64,000 bases of DNA from Durusdinium trenchii. Lineage: Eukaryota; Sar; Dinophyceae; Suessiales; Symbiodiniaceae. A program made the translations under genes and the position numbers. The notes under the pieces are model-generated. The model saw nothing but the letters and a program-made list of their open reading frames with translations, did not search any database and was not told the DNA's origin. Where the stretch lies: NCBI GenBank assembly GCA_963970005.1, contig CAXAMN010000002.1, positions 2,880,594-2,944,593 on the forward strand, read 5' to 3'. Position 1 is the stretch's first letter, and every line of letters begins with the position of its first letter. Below, piece after piece: positions 1 through 11,363 of the stretch.

Positions 1-1272
1 CGATCTTTCTGCAGCTTTCTCCAGAGTCGGTCCAGCCTTTTCGCGTTCAAGACCATTCAACATCACAAATTGGCGTACAAAGAACAAGCAACATTCCACC
101 ATTTAAATGCTTGTTCAATTCACTCAAGCCTCTGCAAAAGGCCGCGCCTGGTGATTGCATAGTCTTTGCGAAAGCACTCTGTGATGATAGACTTGGCATC
201 TTGTTGATACTCCTCTGATGGTTTTGAGCAGTGTTTCGCAGCAATATGCATGGGAACGCGGGACAGCCGACAAGCTACTCTACGGCCTCTTTATGTTGAA
301 AGCTTAGCATGGGCCATTGCGGGAGGATGGGTTCTTGATCCTAAGTAGTGGCCCCGCCGGAATCAAGCCGGGCAAAAAAAATGGACCAGAGATGACGGTA
401 TATTTTTTTGATTGCATGCCGGGTATTCATCACATCTTTGGATGCCTTTTAGAAGGTTGTCCCAGTCCTTCAGAATGGACTTCTCAAAAGTCCATGGCCG
501 CTTCTCTCGGTTCTCCATAAGGATTCGTGGTGCTATCCCAGTGTTTCGTGCTCCATGAGGGTCCTGCACACAAAGGCAGTGTCGAAATGGTTCATCGCTG
601 TTGATCCCTGTTTAGTCCTGGAGTTGGACAAGTCACAGTTCCAACACCTGCTTTCGGTTGTGTTTAAACTAATTGTCTACCACTGCATGACTCTGCCAAG
701 CAAGAGGCATAAAGATCCAACTTTTTGCAAGTACCAAATGTGTGCCTGTAAACCTAATACAATACATGAATCGGCATAGTGACGCGGTCTTCCGGATATC
801 CAAAGTGCAAAGCAAACACACAAAAGCACATGAAAAAAAAGATGAAAAAAAGAAACACTATCTTGCTTGCATCCAGTGAGATCAATCCAGGTAAGGCATG
901 TGTACAGACGAGCTTTTATCGCTTTCAGAACTTTGATGGGGATATTGGGAAAAGCCTGCCACAAAGTGAGCTGCTGATACGTGTTCATCCAGCTTGGCTT
1001 TGCCCAACAGGTTGCACCAAAGCAAAGGCAACTGCATCAGCTAGCTGAACAAGAGCTTTACAGACTGCAGCCTGTGTAGCCTGTGGGCTGCAAGCTGAGC
1101 TAGGCTGGCCTCCAACACGAAGAGGGCGTCAGCTGCACCCTGCTCAAAAACTGCATTTGCGTGAGTGTGGACCTTGGATGTCTGAACAATGGAGCCGTGC
1201 TGCAAAAGGCCAGGTGTTATTAGTACTGTGTCTCTTGCAGGCAGCACTGTAAACAGTTCTACAATGTTCTAC
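1..1272. other. No gene recognised
   Basis: Short open frames occur on both strands, but I found no motif, splice-site agreement or biased composition to support an exon. Likely intergenic or intronic sequence downstream of the minus-strand exons at 1273-1617. Confidence 0.4.
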
Positions 1273-1617
1273 GCTTGTATAGAGTTGTCTCCCAGTTTTT
1301 GTGGAACTCGACACAGTTTGTTCTCCAAGGGACGTCAATCTCGTTGGCTTGTGCAATCTCAACAGGCTCTCTGTCCAAAGGAGTTGGCAGTGGAGGCAGT
1401 GGATCCTGCAGGTTCGGACCTGACGGGCAGTGGAGGCGCGATCGGAGGCGTGGGATCCGATCGGCACGTGAACTCGGCACGTTCGTTGAATCGGGACTCA
1501 CCGAGTAAAGTCGTTTGCGCATGTTTGGTGCACAAAGCGAGTGCCAATCTTCAGTCTTGGGGCGGCCATCCCAATGTAGCTGGACATAGGTCTCGCTAAA
1601 GAGGGGCACGATGGGCA
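1273..1617 (-). CDS. Two consecutive exons of an unidentified protein, possibly the 3' part of the LRR gene
   Basis: Two minus-strand exons fit together in phase 0. The first runs from about 1617 to 1502, reads ...HWDGRPKTEDWHSLCAPNM and ends at a consensus GTGAGT donor (1501-1496). The second, 1405-1273, starts after a CTGCAG acceptor with DPLPPLPTPLDREPVEIAQ and ends at a GTAGAA donor. The join keeps the frame with no stop. I do not recognise the domain. The composition (proline-rich stretch, then acidic, then a W/F/Y-rich segment) fits what I recall of the region downstream of the CWICxxW motif in dinoflagellate LRR proteins, and the nearest upstream minus-strand exon, at 3101-3174, carries that motif. 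Being part of the same gene is therefore an inference. The true 5' limit of the first exon is not fixed. Confidence 0.5.
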
Positions 1618-2516
1618 AATGCTTGGCACAGCAGATCTCCTCATTTACCTATCGCCAAGCATGTTCATCCAGGAACATTGCCTTTCATCTTGCTCTGAGT
1701 ATATAGATCTTCGAACAAATCTGAGGCCATTCATCCAGTCTTTGGTATGTTGCCTCAAAAAATCTGAGAACACATGCTTGACCGACCTGGAAGATCACAT
1801 GAATCCGCTCGTAGCTCGGAGGTAGCATTCGACTCCCACGAAAGCAGATCAGACGGCCGTCGTCCAGAAAAGGCCTTCGGGTCCACCTGAGCCGCGCCAT
1901 GCAGTCTAGGAGCTATGTCAGAAATGGGCCTGGCTTGACCCATGCAGTCTTGAGCTTCATAGGGTATCTTGTGGCTCGTTTTCCCCCCGGGGTCTCTTCG
2001 TTGGCTGCTGGGTCTGTGCCTTTGAAGAACCAACCCAGGCACAGTCCAATACAGTTAAGACACTCTGATTCTGCCGAAACCTGAAGACGGGCGAACACGG
2101 CGAACAGAACCGGCCAGCAGTCACTCAAACTGACTTCCACGGCCAAGCGAACACACCAGCAACCATCAGCACGCTGGAATATTCCAAACCTATTGAAGGT
2201 CTCGTGCGGTGAGACCCAGTGATCAGCACATGTATATAAGTATGTTGATGATTTCCGACCCACAATACCCCCACAACCGCCTAGATTCGTCTTTTCTGCA
2301 TCACCGACTCGCCCAAAATAGGCTCTATCAGGAAGTTTTAACAACACCAAGGTTCCAGTGTTTATTCACATGTTGCACCCCCGTAGGAAGCTCACTTCGT
2401 TCGCAGAAACTAACTTCAGGCTAGCCTATCGGCTGGCTTTCGTACAAATTGAATCATCCAATCATCTCCTCAAAAAACAAAAGAACTGATTCCTACAGTT
2501 GCTACTGTAGCAGCTG

Positions 2517-2810
2517 CTACATCACCGGGCTGTGCATCCACTCTGTGCTTCCACTCTCCATCTGGGCAGCGTCCACGAAGTCCCGGGCCCAGAAGCGTTC
2601 CAAACTCCGGTTCAATCGGCTGGGCCTCCGCGGCCCGCCCTCCCGGGGCGATCCGATCCGATCGTCCCTCCGCGTGGTTTTGAGAGCTTTTTCCACTTTA
2701 AGTTGCTCACCCAGAACATCAAGATGGCCAAACCATTCACGCAAAGGTTCTGGCCGGTCAAATGATTTCCTTTCCTTCTTGGTTTCTTCATGTTGCAATG
2801 TTGCAAACAT
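2517..2810 (-). CDS. Candidate exon, unknown protein
   Basis: This 97-codon open stretch on the minus strand has a charged, helix-prone composition (it contains RPEPLREWFGHLDVLGEQLK) followed by a basic, proline/arginine-rich segment. It lies between the CWICENW exon and the two exons at 1.3-1.6 kb, on the same strand, so it could belong to the same transcript. No domain is recognised and the splice sites were not resolved. It could be chance open frame in a GC-rich stretch. Confidence 0.25.
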   Translation of the reverse strand: MFATLQHEETKKERKSFDRPEPLREWFGHLDVLGEQLKVEKALKTTRRDDRIGSPREGGPRRPSRLNRSLERFWARDFVDAAQMESGSTEWMHSPVM

Positions 2811-3100
2811 CTCCTCCTACACCCACATCAAGGCAATCAGACTTTGCTTACTGCGTCCAGCATGCAAACAACATACTTTGCCCTGTTCCCGCACACCTTG
2901 AGAAGCCATCAACACTGAAGTAGGCAAAGACATCTACCACTTCTTCTGCTGAAGCTGGACCCGACCAACCTGTCCGCTCCAGCGCTGGAGCTTTGAAGCA
3001 GCTACAACTGTATTCCTCTCACTTCTTTAACAACTTCTGATATTCAGAAACACCACCGGAGTCTACGATGAGGGCTGCTTATTCAGTGAACTCACAAAGC

Positions 3101-6100
3101 TTGCCTGGGATGTAGCACACCTCTTGCTCCACCCAGTTTTCACAAATCCAGCAGCAGCTTTCAGTTGCACTGACCTCAACGAGCTCAAGCGGGGCCACAT
3201 TGATTGAAGCGAGGTACGGAGAGGTCGAGCCCCTGTAGCGTCCTATGTTCCTAGTAGTAAGGCCAGGAGCCTCTACTAGCATCCTTTGCTCCGTTCGTAG
3301 CGATGCCAGGAGCCCCTATATAGTAGCGAACCTTGTTAGTGGAGTCTAGGTGTCAGTTAGATTCTGTCACTGTCATCGATATGACCGGTGTCTTTCAGCG
3401 TATCCTCACCTCTTCCAGGTGCGAGGAGAAGGGTGCAGGCTGCACTTTGGCATGCACCCCAACCCATGCCTTTTCAAAGTCAACCACTGAAGAAAACTGA
3501 AGAAACCGAACGTTGGCGCATAGAGTTGAAGCTCTTGAAGCTGATCTGTACAAGGAAAGCTAATCCACGCCTTTTCAAGCCCAAGGTCACCATCAGAAAA
3601 CACGTCTGACTTCTCCACCTTGTCAAGAGCAGAAGCGACAAGGCCGCTCCAAAATGCTGGCTGTAAGAGAGCAAAGGCAAGAGGAATTGACATCCGCATC
3701 GCTGTTTGGTCGTTGCGCATCCAAGCAGCTCGACGCAAAGAGGGACTAAACGGCTCATTCGCTAGCTTCACTTCCTGAACGTGCCCCGCCGTAGGTAGAG
3801 GGCACGAGTACCCGCCATCCCTACTGTTCAGTGCCCTCTCTCATCCCAGAATGCAATGATCAACAATCAGAAAGCTCCCAGCATAAGAAATGAAACACTG
3901 AGTAAAAACGTGCAGGTTTGATTCCCAACGTTTCAACCTAGTATGTCATGCCTCAATAAAGCGTCCCATGCGCTCTGGTCGTAGCTGCTGAGGCATACTC
4001 CGAACCTCAGGTTGGCTTGAGACCAAGCTTAGTCATCTAAGAAGCAGACTTGTTCTTTGAGTTTGGCACGTCTTTGGCTTCAACTTGTTCAAGCATTGTT
4101 TGCGACAAGCAGTTGTCCCATGCCACAGCTTTTCGTGATGTCGCAGCTTGTTTCCAGCAGCAAAAGGTCGCAGCGTCACACAAAAAAAGAACACCTCCTG
4201 ACCCGGCCGGAGTTTAGAGCGACTCCGGTACCCTACCACTCTGTTGAACAGAGCAATTTGATCGCTCTCAAGAGATGGACCTTTGGGGCAAAGACGGCAA
4301 AGCATTGCAAAGTTGGGAGGGGAATTGGCCTCAACTTTTGGCGTTCTCCATCACTCTCTTCGCATTGGTCAGTTCTCCATGTTCCGCCTTGTTGTTCTTG
4401 ACTATCTGTCCATGTGATTGGTATCCATGTTTGCTCGTCCTCTGCATTTTACGCTCCAATGACTCTTCGGAGACAGGCCCGCTCCACTTCATGTCTCTTT
4501 ACTCTTTGGCATGGCAGGTCCGTCTCAGCACCGGTCAAGTTTGCCTCAAAATCACTAGTGCGAGTTCTTCAAGAAGCTCCCCCCGCCGCCTTTAGGACTT
4601 TACGGGGGGAGCTTCCTTGAAGCGATCCTGCGTCCATACTAGGGTCCAAGTAGCTAGTAGCTTACTGTTTACTCCTTACTTAATGAAGTAGGCGCCTACT
4701 TAATTAAGTAAGGGCGGGATTTTAATCTAAAAAAAGTCTGAGTCAACACCACTGGGGAGTCGGACCCAGCCATCCAGTTGCCTCCTGACACGCTCGCGCT
4801 GAAGAAGCTCCTGTGCACAGTGATGCTCTGCAGGAGGCAACTGTCACTGCTATCCTTACTTAAGTCTTAGCCTTCGCTACCCCTTGCGGTCAAAACAAAG
4901 AAGGTCTTTGATCAAACCGGAAGACATGCAGCCATTGCTGGAAACTCAGCACAGACAGCTGTGGCAAACCTCCACCTCTCGAGGGGCACCGCGATGCTCT
5001 AGCTGCGGGCGAACCATCCCAATGTCGTCAACATAGGCACCATTGCCTACGCAAGTTGATGAAAGGAGTGAACTTGGAATAAGCTTGCTCAATTTTCAGT
5101 TTAGACTTTAGAACCCGTAAACATAGTTCATACTAGTTCATATATGGGCAAATTTCATGTGGTTCAAGTTGTCAAGAAAAGAAAGCTTCATCCTGACGAT
5201 TCTAGAGAGCTCGAGTCTGGTCAGGAGTGTTTCTTCTGGTAGAAAGCAGAAACCTAACAGGCAATTCGGAAGGACACTGAATGTCTTAAGTTTCAGTGCT
5301 TGCTGTCAATGAACTCAACTAGGCCTGCCAGATGTAGACCAAAGAGGGTGTGGTTTGCTTTCAGTGCTTCAGCAAAGACTTCACAGTCCGCAGAGGAGAG
5401 GCTGTTGTAGGAAAGGTCCAAGTGGAAAAGGGTGTCACATTCCTCGTGGCAAACAGCTGCAATTCAATCGTCCGGACCATGGACTTCTTTCCAATCTCTT
5501 TGCTTGTGGAAACCTGTGTGCTGCGCACTTTGGGATATGCAAGCCACAAGGAACAACATGCTTTGAAAACCTCTGGCAAAAACCCAGAAATTGCTACAAC
5601 TGCAGCACAACAGGCTAGCCTTGACGTCTTAATCGACAGGAATCCCACATGTGAAGGACTCAAGCCCTTCAGCCTACTCAAAGGGCACCAAAAGCAGGCC
5701 AAAAGACCAAGAGACAACCGGCTCTACAGGATGCCGTCTAGAACTACAACCCGTTTCTCAGCTTCAGCAAGCAAGAATTCCGTATGCACTCAGTACTATG
5801 CCTATGCCCAAGACCTAGAGACGCTCGACGTGTCACTCTATGTGATACATGGCTCGGCACAATGCTGTATCTCAGAGGACAAATTCGGGACAACACTGAA
5901 ACAATGAAGAGCCTGAAGAACCAATTGAATTCCGGCCGTTGTCTTATGCTTTCTCTGGTTCCGTGTCCAAATTGCTGAGGAGCTGAGAATACACCAGCCA
6001 ACGTCTTCACTGCTCTCGTGCAGTTGCCGCAAAGATCACAACTGCAGGAACCACTCGAGCTCTGACATCCTGAAGCTGCAAGCTGGAAACTCCAAGCAGC

Positions 6101-7385
6101 ACGTTGTCCCATGGTAGTCTCAGTCAGCTGTCTCAAATGAATCAATTATTTCAGGCTGTCAACGAGTTGTTGCAGCAAAGCATCTTAATCCAATGCAATT
6201 CCATGCAAGGTTCACGCTCGAAAGCTTCCCCTTGCGTCGCGAGTTGGCCTTCAAACCTCAGCTGCCGATGCAAACGACAAGCCCACAGCAAGCCGTCAGT
6301 GGATACACAAAAGCAAAGGCAACACAAATGGCATGGCGTGCGCTCTCAACCAAAGCAAGAGCTAGTGTGTCCACACTGTAAAATCCTCAGCTGCCGATGT
6401 TCCGGACAGCTGAGGAGCTGCGGAGATGTTCCAACAACGGACCCACGGAGCCTTGAAAAAATGGCGCAGGCGTCACCACCATCAATCTTGTTCCAGTGGA
6501 GGTCCAAAGCTTGTAAATGAACCTGAAGGTCCGGGGAGAACCAGGTCTCGTCAAGACAAAATCAAGTTTAGATTATTTCAATGATATGATGACATGATTG
6601 CCACTAGGCACCATTGTATATGCACCTTTGGACCAGGGACAGCCTGTGGTAAAAGGGCTTGAACGGAAACACCAAAGCGTGCAGAGCCCAGGAGGTTCTT
6701 GGCCATGCGCAAACCCTGTAGGCTCGCTCGACACGCCTCGACAAGAGGGATCTCTGAACGCGCAGGTAGAGTGGCCATGAGTGGTTTTTGCCGCTCCTAC
6801 GAACTCACCTACAGTATACCAAGCCCACACCTGTCGAAGGGAGTCGCAGATTTGTGCCTCATCGATCTGAGATCAGATGGATTCAAAGGGATGAGATGCG
6901 CTGGGCGATCACTAAACTAAACGCAAAGCGGGTCCTTCAGGTCAACAGTTCTGTGTTACAATGATGGAGATCAATAATGCCATCACACGTTTGCAAGCTG
7001 ATATCCATGCCATGTTGCAGCAGCTGCATCGCCTCAAGTGATCGCACTGCAAATCAAAAGCGCTGCTTCGGCCGTATCCACTAGTCGGTTCAGTCGTCAG
7101 AAAACTTACCAGTTCTGGCATCTTGGCAGAGTTTCCAGACTCATCTTGCCAAGGTACCGAGTGCATTGTCTGAGATGTCAAAGTGGCGTAAAGGGCATTT
7201 CACCACTTCCAACAATTTTGCCACAGATTGTCCTCGCACATGCGCACAGCTCGTATCTATCAAAACTCGAACAAGCAGTCTGCACCTCCCATGGGCCCCA
7301 GCTGGTTCTTTGCCAGGTGCAAACTGTGTAGATTCCGGAGAGGCTGATGCTGAGAGACCTCGGCTGGATCGAATCAGGGTGTCTC
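3101..7385 (-). CDS. Leucine-rich-repeat protein (ribonuclease-inhibitor-like LRRs) with a CWICENW motif, multi-exon, partial
   Basis: Minus-strand exons recognised, 5' to 3': (1) about 7385-7286, with LHSLHLAKNQLGPMGG; (2) 7232-7158, with VAKLLEVVKCPLRHFDISDN, joined to the first in frame through a GT donor and an AG acceptor; (3) about 7040-6990, with EAMQLLQHGMDISLQT (tentative); (4) 5442-5325, with CDTLFHLDLSYNSL then NHTLFGLHLAG, ending at a GC donor; (5) 3174-3101, with SCCWICENWVEQEVCYIPGK, ending at a GC donor. Exons 1, 2 and 4 match the LxxLxLxxNxL pattern of 28-29-residue RNI-type repeats, which form curved protein-binding surfaces. The order LRRs then CWICxxWxE is one I recall from many predicted dinoflagellate proteins of unknown role. 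Missing repeats must lie in unresolved exons between 7.0 and 5.4 kb. Upstream and downstream limits are unknown. Cell location cannot be read from these pieces. Confidence 0.65.
4567..4622. repeat. Imperfect inverted repeat (hairpin) in a MITE-like dispersed repeat
   Basis: The left arm (4567-4584) and right arm (4604-4622) are reverse complements except for one bulged C; the loop is 19 bases. The C-rich arm faces a G-rich arm. The hairpin lies just left of the 36-bp palindrome at 4676 and follows a sequence close to CACTAGTGCGAG, which also marks other copies of this family at 13.6 and 32.5 kb. Confidence 0.8.
4676..4711. repeat. 36-bp near-perfect palindrome (TTACTTAA...GGCGCC...TTAAGTAA)
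   Basis: The sequence centres on GGCGCC and is self-complementary across 36 bases except for one mismatched pair (G at 4685 in TTAATGAAG). It is followed by GGGCGGG. A sister copy lies at 13700-13735. Confidence 0.9.
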
Positions 7386-8132
7386 TGGATGGTCCAACCC
7401 ATACTGTGCACGTGTTTTCATGTGAAACAGTGAAACATGATAGACTTTGTAAACTGAAGCGTCTCCAGGACAAACTAGCTACACTCACGATCAGTCATGT
7501 ACTTTGATCAAACGGAATCGAACCATCGCGCCTCCAAAAGGAAGGTGACAAAGCTCTCGCTAAGACGATTTTCCGAGAGGTTGATCACACAAAGATCCTG
7601 GAACTTTATCCTCAGAGATTGATCACGTGAATTACAACAGGAACAAAAAGGCACAGTTGACTAACAGTGACTAACTTAATTGTTGATACCTACCTCAAGT
7701 TTGGAAGAGCATGGTCAAAACCCCACCCTTTCGACTACATCTCTGCACTGGTTCCAAAGAACAGTTGACTTTGTCAAAAGTCAACAGGTGACCCATTTCA
7801 CAAAGAATTCGGACAGCATCCAAAGCTCTGCCGGAAAAGGGTGCAGGCATAGTCATCGTCTAAACTCCAGCCTGACCACATGCAAAAAGACATGTCTTGC
7901 AACGCTGTCACACTGCTCCGACAAGAAGTCACAACCGGAGCACAAGACAGAGAGTCTGCTATTGCAAATATCAACAAATAGTGACTGTTGCAGCATGACC
8001 TACGCAAAAGGTTGAGAGCTGCTACAGTTACTCTAGGGTCACTTGAGCCATGTGTTTTTCAAGGTAAAGTGCCTATACACTGCTGAGCTGCCTATGTTTG
8101 GAGGCTCGCAGGGTCAGAATTAGTGGGAAGGA

Positions 8133-8290
8133 TGGCTTCGCGAGGCTTCGCACAACACCAGAGGTTTCGCGAGTTGGTTTCGCGGACTATTCTCACAACC
8201 TTCCCCACACTCTAATTTAGCCTTCGCGAAATGGTTTCGCCTGTGTGAAGTCCAAGAGCCTACACCAAAGGCTTCGCGAGCCTTCGCCAC
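8133..8290. repeat. Cluster of TTCGCG motifs
   Basis: In about 155 bases the core TTCGC occurs eight times, several as GCTTCGCGAG, GTTTCGCGAG or CCTTCGCGAAA, with spacings that are not constant. TTCGCGAA is self-complementary. The cluster is not a simple tandem array. Confidence 0.7.
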
Positions 8291-9309
8291 ATATAATAAT
8301 GTATCACACAAGTGCCATCACAAACATGTGGTGAGCTGCGGTCTAATCCAAATGTGTTTATTCAATTAAAAACATGCTGCTCACTTACAGCGTCGGCGCG
8401 ACAAACCTTGACGACTATCCTGGAGGAGGCTTAGGATAGAGGCACACCTCAATCCAACCCTCGCGCCAGCTACCAACACAGGGTTTTCTTATGCAGCTCG
8501 TGGAATGTTGGGGAGGGTCAAGTTGGGGACTTTGGCGGATCTTTTGCTGTGATTTCGGCATATCGTGCGCTGTCGCATCTGCACGACCTGTCGCTGCGGA
8601 TCGTTGCCTCGCTGCGGCTGTGCAGTCCAGTTGCAGTGTCTGTCTTGGGGAAGGGCAAGTCTGTACGCACTGTCACGGCCGCGCACGGACAAGTTGAGTT
8701 GTCAGTTTGTTAGTCTGTGACAGTGTGACAGGAACCGGAGAATTCTTTACGCACTGTGAGGGCCGGGCAAGGAAACGTTGAGGCTTCAGTTCGTTAGTCT
8801 GTGACAGTGGGTGGGGATCGGAGGATTGAGTTGTATTTCTACCATATGTCGGTAGAAAGGAAATAACATGAAAATGAAAACCTTCGATAAATCGTTCATG
8901 ACACAAAAAATAATAGAGATACTTTCGCGAAGCTCATCAGGGATCTTTCGGGATGGTTTGGACAGCATCTAAATGATTGCCTCCCATGTAGCTCCCATGC
9001 TGAGAGAGCCGTCAAACCCAGTTCTTTTTCTGTCCTGAATAGATGTGCAAAAGAGTGCACTTCATGCCAAAAGTGGAATGGCCTTGGAAGTGCATGTACT
9101 CGACTGAACTTTGCAGAGTTCCTGAATCAAACATGAGCCTGTCACTAACACATGACATCAAATGGTTGAACACTTGTTCGATTAGCCTTGGAGGGAATTC
9201 CTAGTTTTTGACCTCGCCTCAAACTACTCTCCGAAAATATCAGGGTGGCGTGTCAGATCACACTGAAAAGTGACTTTCCAGTGCACTTACTAAACAGTTG
9301 TGGGAGGAA

Positions 9310-9440
9310 CTTAAGTTTCCCTAAAAGTCTAGGAACCAAATGATTAGTGCGTGAGCAATTCTGCTGTCCCTGGTAGTGCTTCCACTAGCTACCTAGCTTT
9401 TAGCTACCTCTTCCTACCTCATCTCGGCCTACCCCCCGGG
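9310..9440. repeat. Dispersed MITE-like repeat copy
   Basis: It contains TTTCCCTAAAAGTCTAGG then AACCAAATGATTAGTGCGTG, followed by TAGCTACC-rich sequence and a CCCCCCGGGCG segment. It aligns by eye with the copies at 13609-13755 and 32484-32625. Confidence 0.6.
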
Positions 9441-9935
9441 CGTTAAAAACAAAAGGAATAACGAAAAATAAAGAAAATCCCTTAAGTTCCAAGAGAAAGA
9501 ACATCTATATACAAAAAGGTCACAAGCCTCGCATTAGCTCGCTAGCAGAAATCGAATGACTCAACTCCAGGTGTTGGCAGAGTCACTTCCAAGTGATTGT
9601 GGAGAGCCTGGCGATCCTGCAAATTGAGCACAATGGTTCCGACTAGCTGCCTTTCACAACTACCAAGGCTGCCATCACTCAAGAACATTCCCTGCCTTCC
9701 TCCACTGCGCTGAGTTCCTGAAGGGTCACTACTGGCCGTCCTAAGCTGCAAAGAACAAACCTGCGGCCCATGCATATAGGGGAAAAGATATAAAGGGGGT
9801 GAGCAGTTAAAGCAGTATATAAATAATTCACCGCATGAAGCTGGCATCTGCAAAAGCCTGTCACCCCAATCATCATAAATTGTTTAACGACATAAGTATA
9901 AACTAAGTGCACATATGTAGAAGATTGTAGAAGTG

Positions 9936-9956
9936 TGTGCGTGTGTGTGTGTGTGT
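9936..9956. repeat. (TG)n microsatellite
   Basis: A run of TG dinucleotides with one interruption. Confidence 0.95.
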
Positions 9957-10092
9957 CAACTGTTTGTGGCATTTCTGTCCAAACTAGCCGTCCACAACCA
10001 AAGCAAAGAAAAGCAAAGAATCCGCCCAAATTTTGTGCCCCGTACAAGTAGGGCACAGAATCAAAAATGTGAAGAGAACATGGGAAAAACAG

Positions 10093-10380
10093 TCATCTGA
10101 ATTGTTTGGCCCCGATCTGTTGAAGCCCAGCTATCCTGCACCGAATTTCAAACCCGATTGGTTCAAGGAGCCGTGGTACGCCATGCTTGCTAGAGATGCA
10201 CTGATCGAGGCTTGTCGTAAATGCCATTTCCGGTCGGGTAGCCTGCACCATGTCACGAGGTGGCGCACTCTAGGCAAACTCACGAAAAATGAGTGGATCA
10301 AGCACGGAGAAGCCGGATATTGCAAGCTTTGTTTGCGGTGTCGGTGCCTATTGAGCCAAGGGCCAGATGACCATGTATGA
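10093..10380 (+). CDS. Candidate terminal exon of an unknown Cys-rich protein
   Basis: This is the most convincing plus-strand coding stretch. After an ACAG acceptor at 10092 the frame reads SSELFGPDLLKPSYPAPNF and continues open for 95 codons to a TGA at 10378-10380. Cys/His spacing suggests metal binding: ACRKCHF (CxxC), then LHHVTRW, then CKLCLRCRC (CxxCxxCxC). I do not recognise the family. It is isolated, with no neighbouring plus-strand exon identified, so it may be a retrogene fragment or an exon on a short opposite-strand block. Confidence 0.4.
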   Translation, partial: SSELFGPDLLKPSYPAPNFKPDWFKEPWYAMLARDALIEACRKCHFRSGSLHHVTRWRTLGKLTKNEWIKHGEAGYCKLCLRCRCLLSQGPDDHV

Positions 10381-10499
10381 CCGTGTGGATGTTCTTTTGC
10401 CACTTCAGATCGAGCCGACAAAGCGCCTCAAAATGCCGAGTTACAGTCACCATCTGATCAGCATGCAATATATACAGTTTTAAAAAATCATAATAACAT

Positions 10500-10870
10500 T
10501 CAGATCAGTCGACTACAGCACAGCTCACTCCTTTTTCACCGTTCGCAAGGGGACTGGGGAACCGTGAGCTCTTACGAGTCATCAGAAGCACTCTTCCGAT
10601 TTGCGTTGGTTCGCACTCCTAGGACCACCAGGGGGTGAACTCCTTTCACCGGCATGAAGAGAACTCTCAACATCCGCTCTCTCCAGCCAACCGGAGGGTC
10701 CTGTAGCCTTCACAGAGACTACGATCCCTCGGAGTTGGTCTCACCCGGCCGCCGCACCCGGGGCGAGGGGTGACCACAACAGGGCACCCTGGTGGGCCTC
10801 ACCCACCGGTCGGACCCGGCACTCGTTCCTGGCCTTGGCTTTCAGCTGGCCTCCCCAAAACAAATGAAGG
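10500..10870. other. GC-rich segment of unknown nature
   Basis: This stretch is clearly richer in GC than its surroundings and contains ACCCGGCCGCCGCACCCGG and several short inverted repeats such as GGTGGGCCTCACCCACC. No open frame or known RNA fold was recognised. Confidence 0.3.
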
Positions 10871-11096
10871 TAACACCAAACTGTTTCAGGGTAGGGTGGG
10901 TGGGAAAAAGAAATTCACCTGAAGCCGTTTTGGGTCACTTGAGCATACGTGGCGGCAACGGCACATGTATATGCAGCATGCCACAACTCAAGTGAGATCC
11001 ACTGACATGAATGATTATGTGTCCACCACACCTGCCCTAAAAGCACAAGTTACAATGTATATAAGTCAATCGTAAAACTTATTGCTATTTCTTGTT

Positions 11097-11363
11097 TCAG
11101 ACATCAAAGCTGAGACCGCCACGTGCACTCTGAGCCCTGGAAGTGTGGACTGTTGCGATGCTGCCAGGCTTCAGAAGCTGCCGGGCCTCAGTCACGGAGT
11201 TTTTGCTTGAGACCGAAGCTGCGACCAGAAAAACCCTCACACGGTTCACGGATCCGCCTAAAGCTATTGTTTCTTCCTCAGACCATGACCGGCTTCCAGG
11301 GCAGCATTTGGCGTTCGTGACCAGTGTCCTGAAAGTAGCCAAACCGAAACCACGCTTGTTCAA
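11097..11363 (-). CDS. Candidate exon, unknown protein
   Basis: The minus frame reads through ALGGSVNRVRVFLVAASVSS and KNSVTEARQLLKPGSIATVH with no stop, a plausible alpha/beta segment. The opposite strand is also open here, so strand choice rests on agreement with the other minus-strand exons nearby. Function unknown. Confidence 0.3.
   Translation of the reverse strand: MNKRGFGLATFRTLVTNAKCCPGSRSWSEEETIALGGSVNRVRVFLVAASVSSKNSVTEARQLLKPGSIATVHTSRAQSARGGLSFDV

Larger units (their letters stand above)
7386..10092. other. Non-coding stretch with dispersed repeats
   Basis: No convincing exon was found. The stretch holds the TTCGCGA-rich cluster at 8133-8290, one copy of the dispersed AATCTAGGAACC-type repeat at about 9310-9440, and a (TG)n run at 9936-9956. 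A T-loop-like sequence near 7510-7526 did not extend to a tRNA. Confidence 0.4.

Noticed and set aside
7505-7585. tRNA-like T-loop (GGTTCGATTCC on the minus strand)
   Set aside because: The T stem is weak and no acceptor, D or anticodon arm could be fitted upstream.
8042-8051. Another TGGCTCAAG (minus strand) as a spliced-leader relic
   Set aside because: A 9-base match is expected by chance in a window this size, and no cDNA-like sequence follows.
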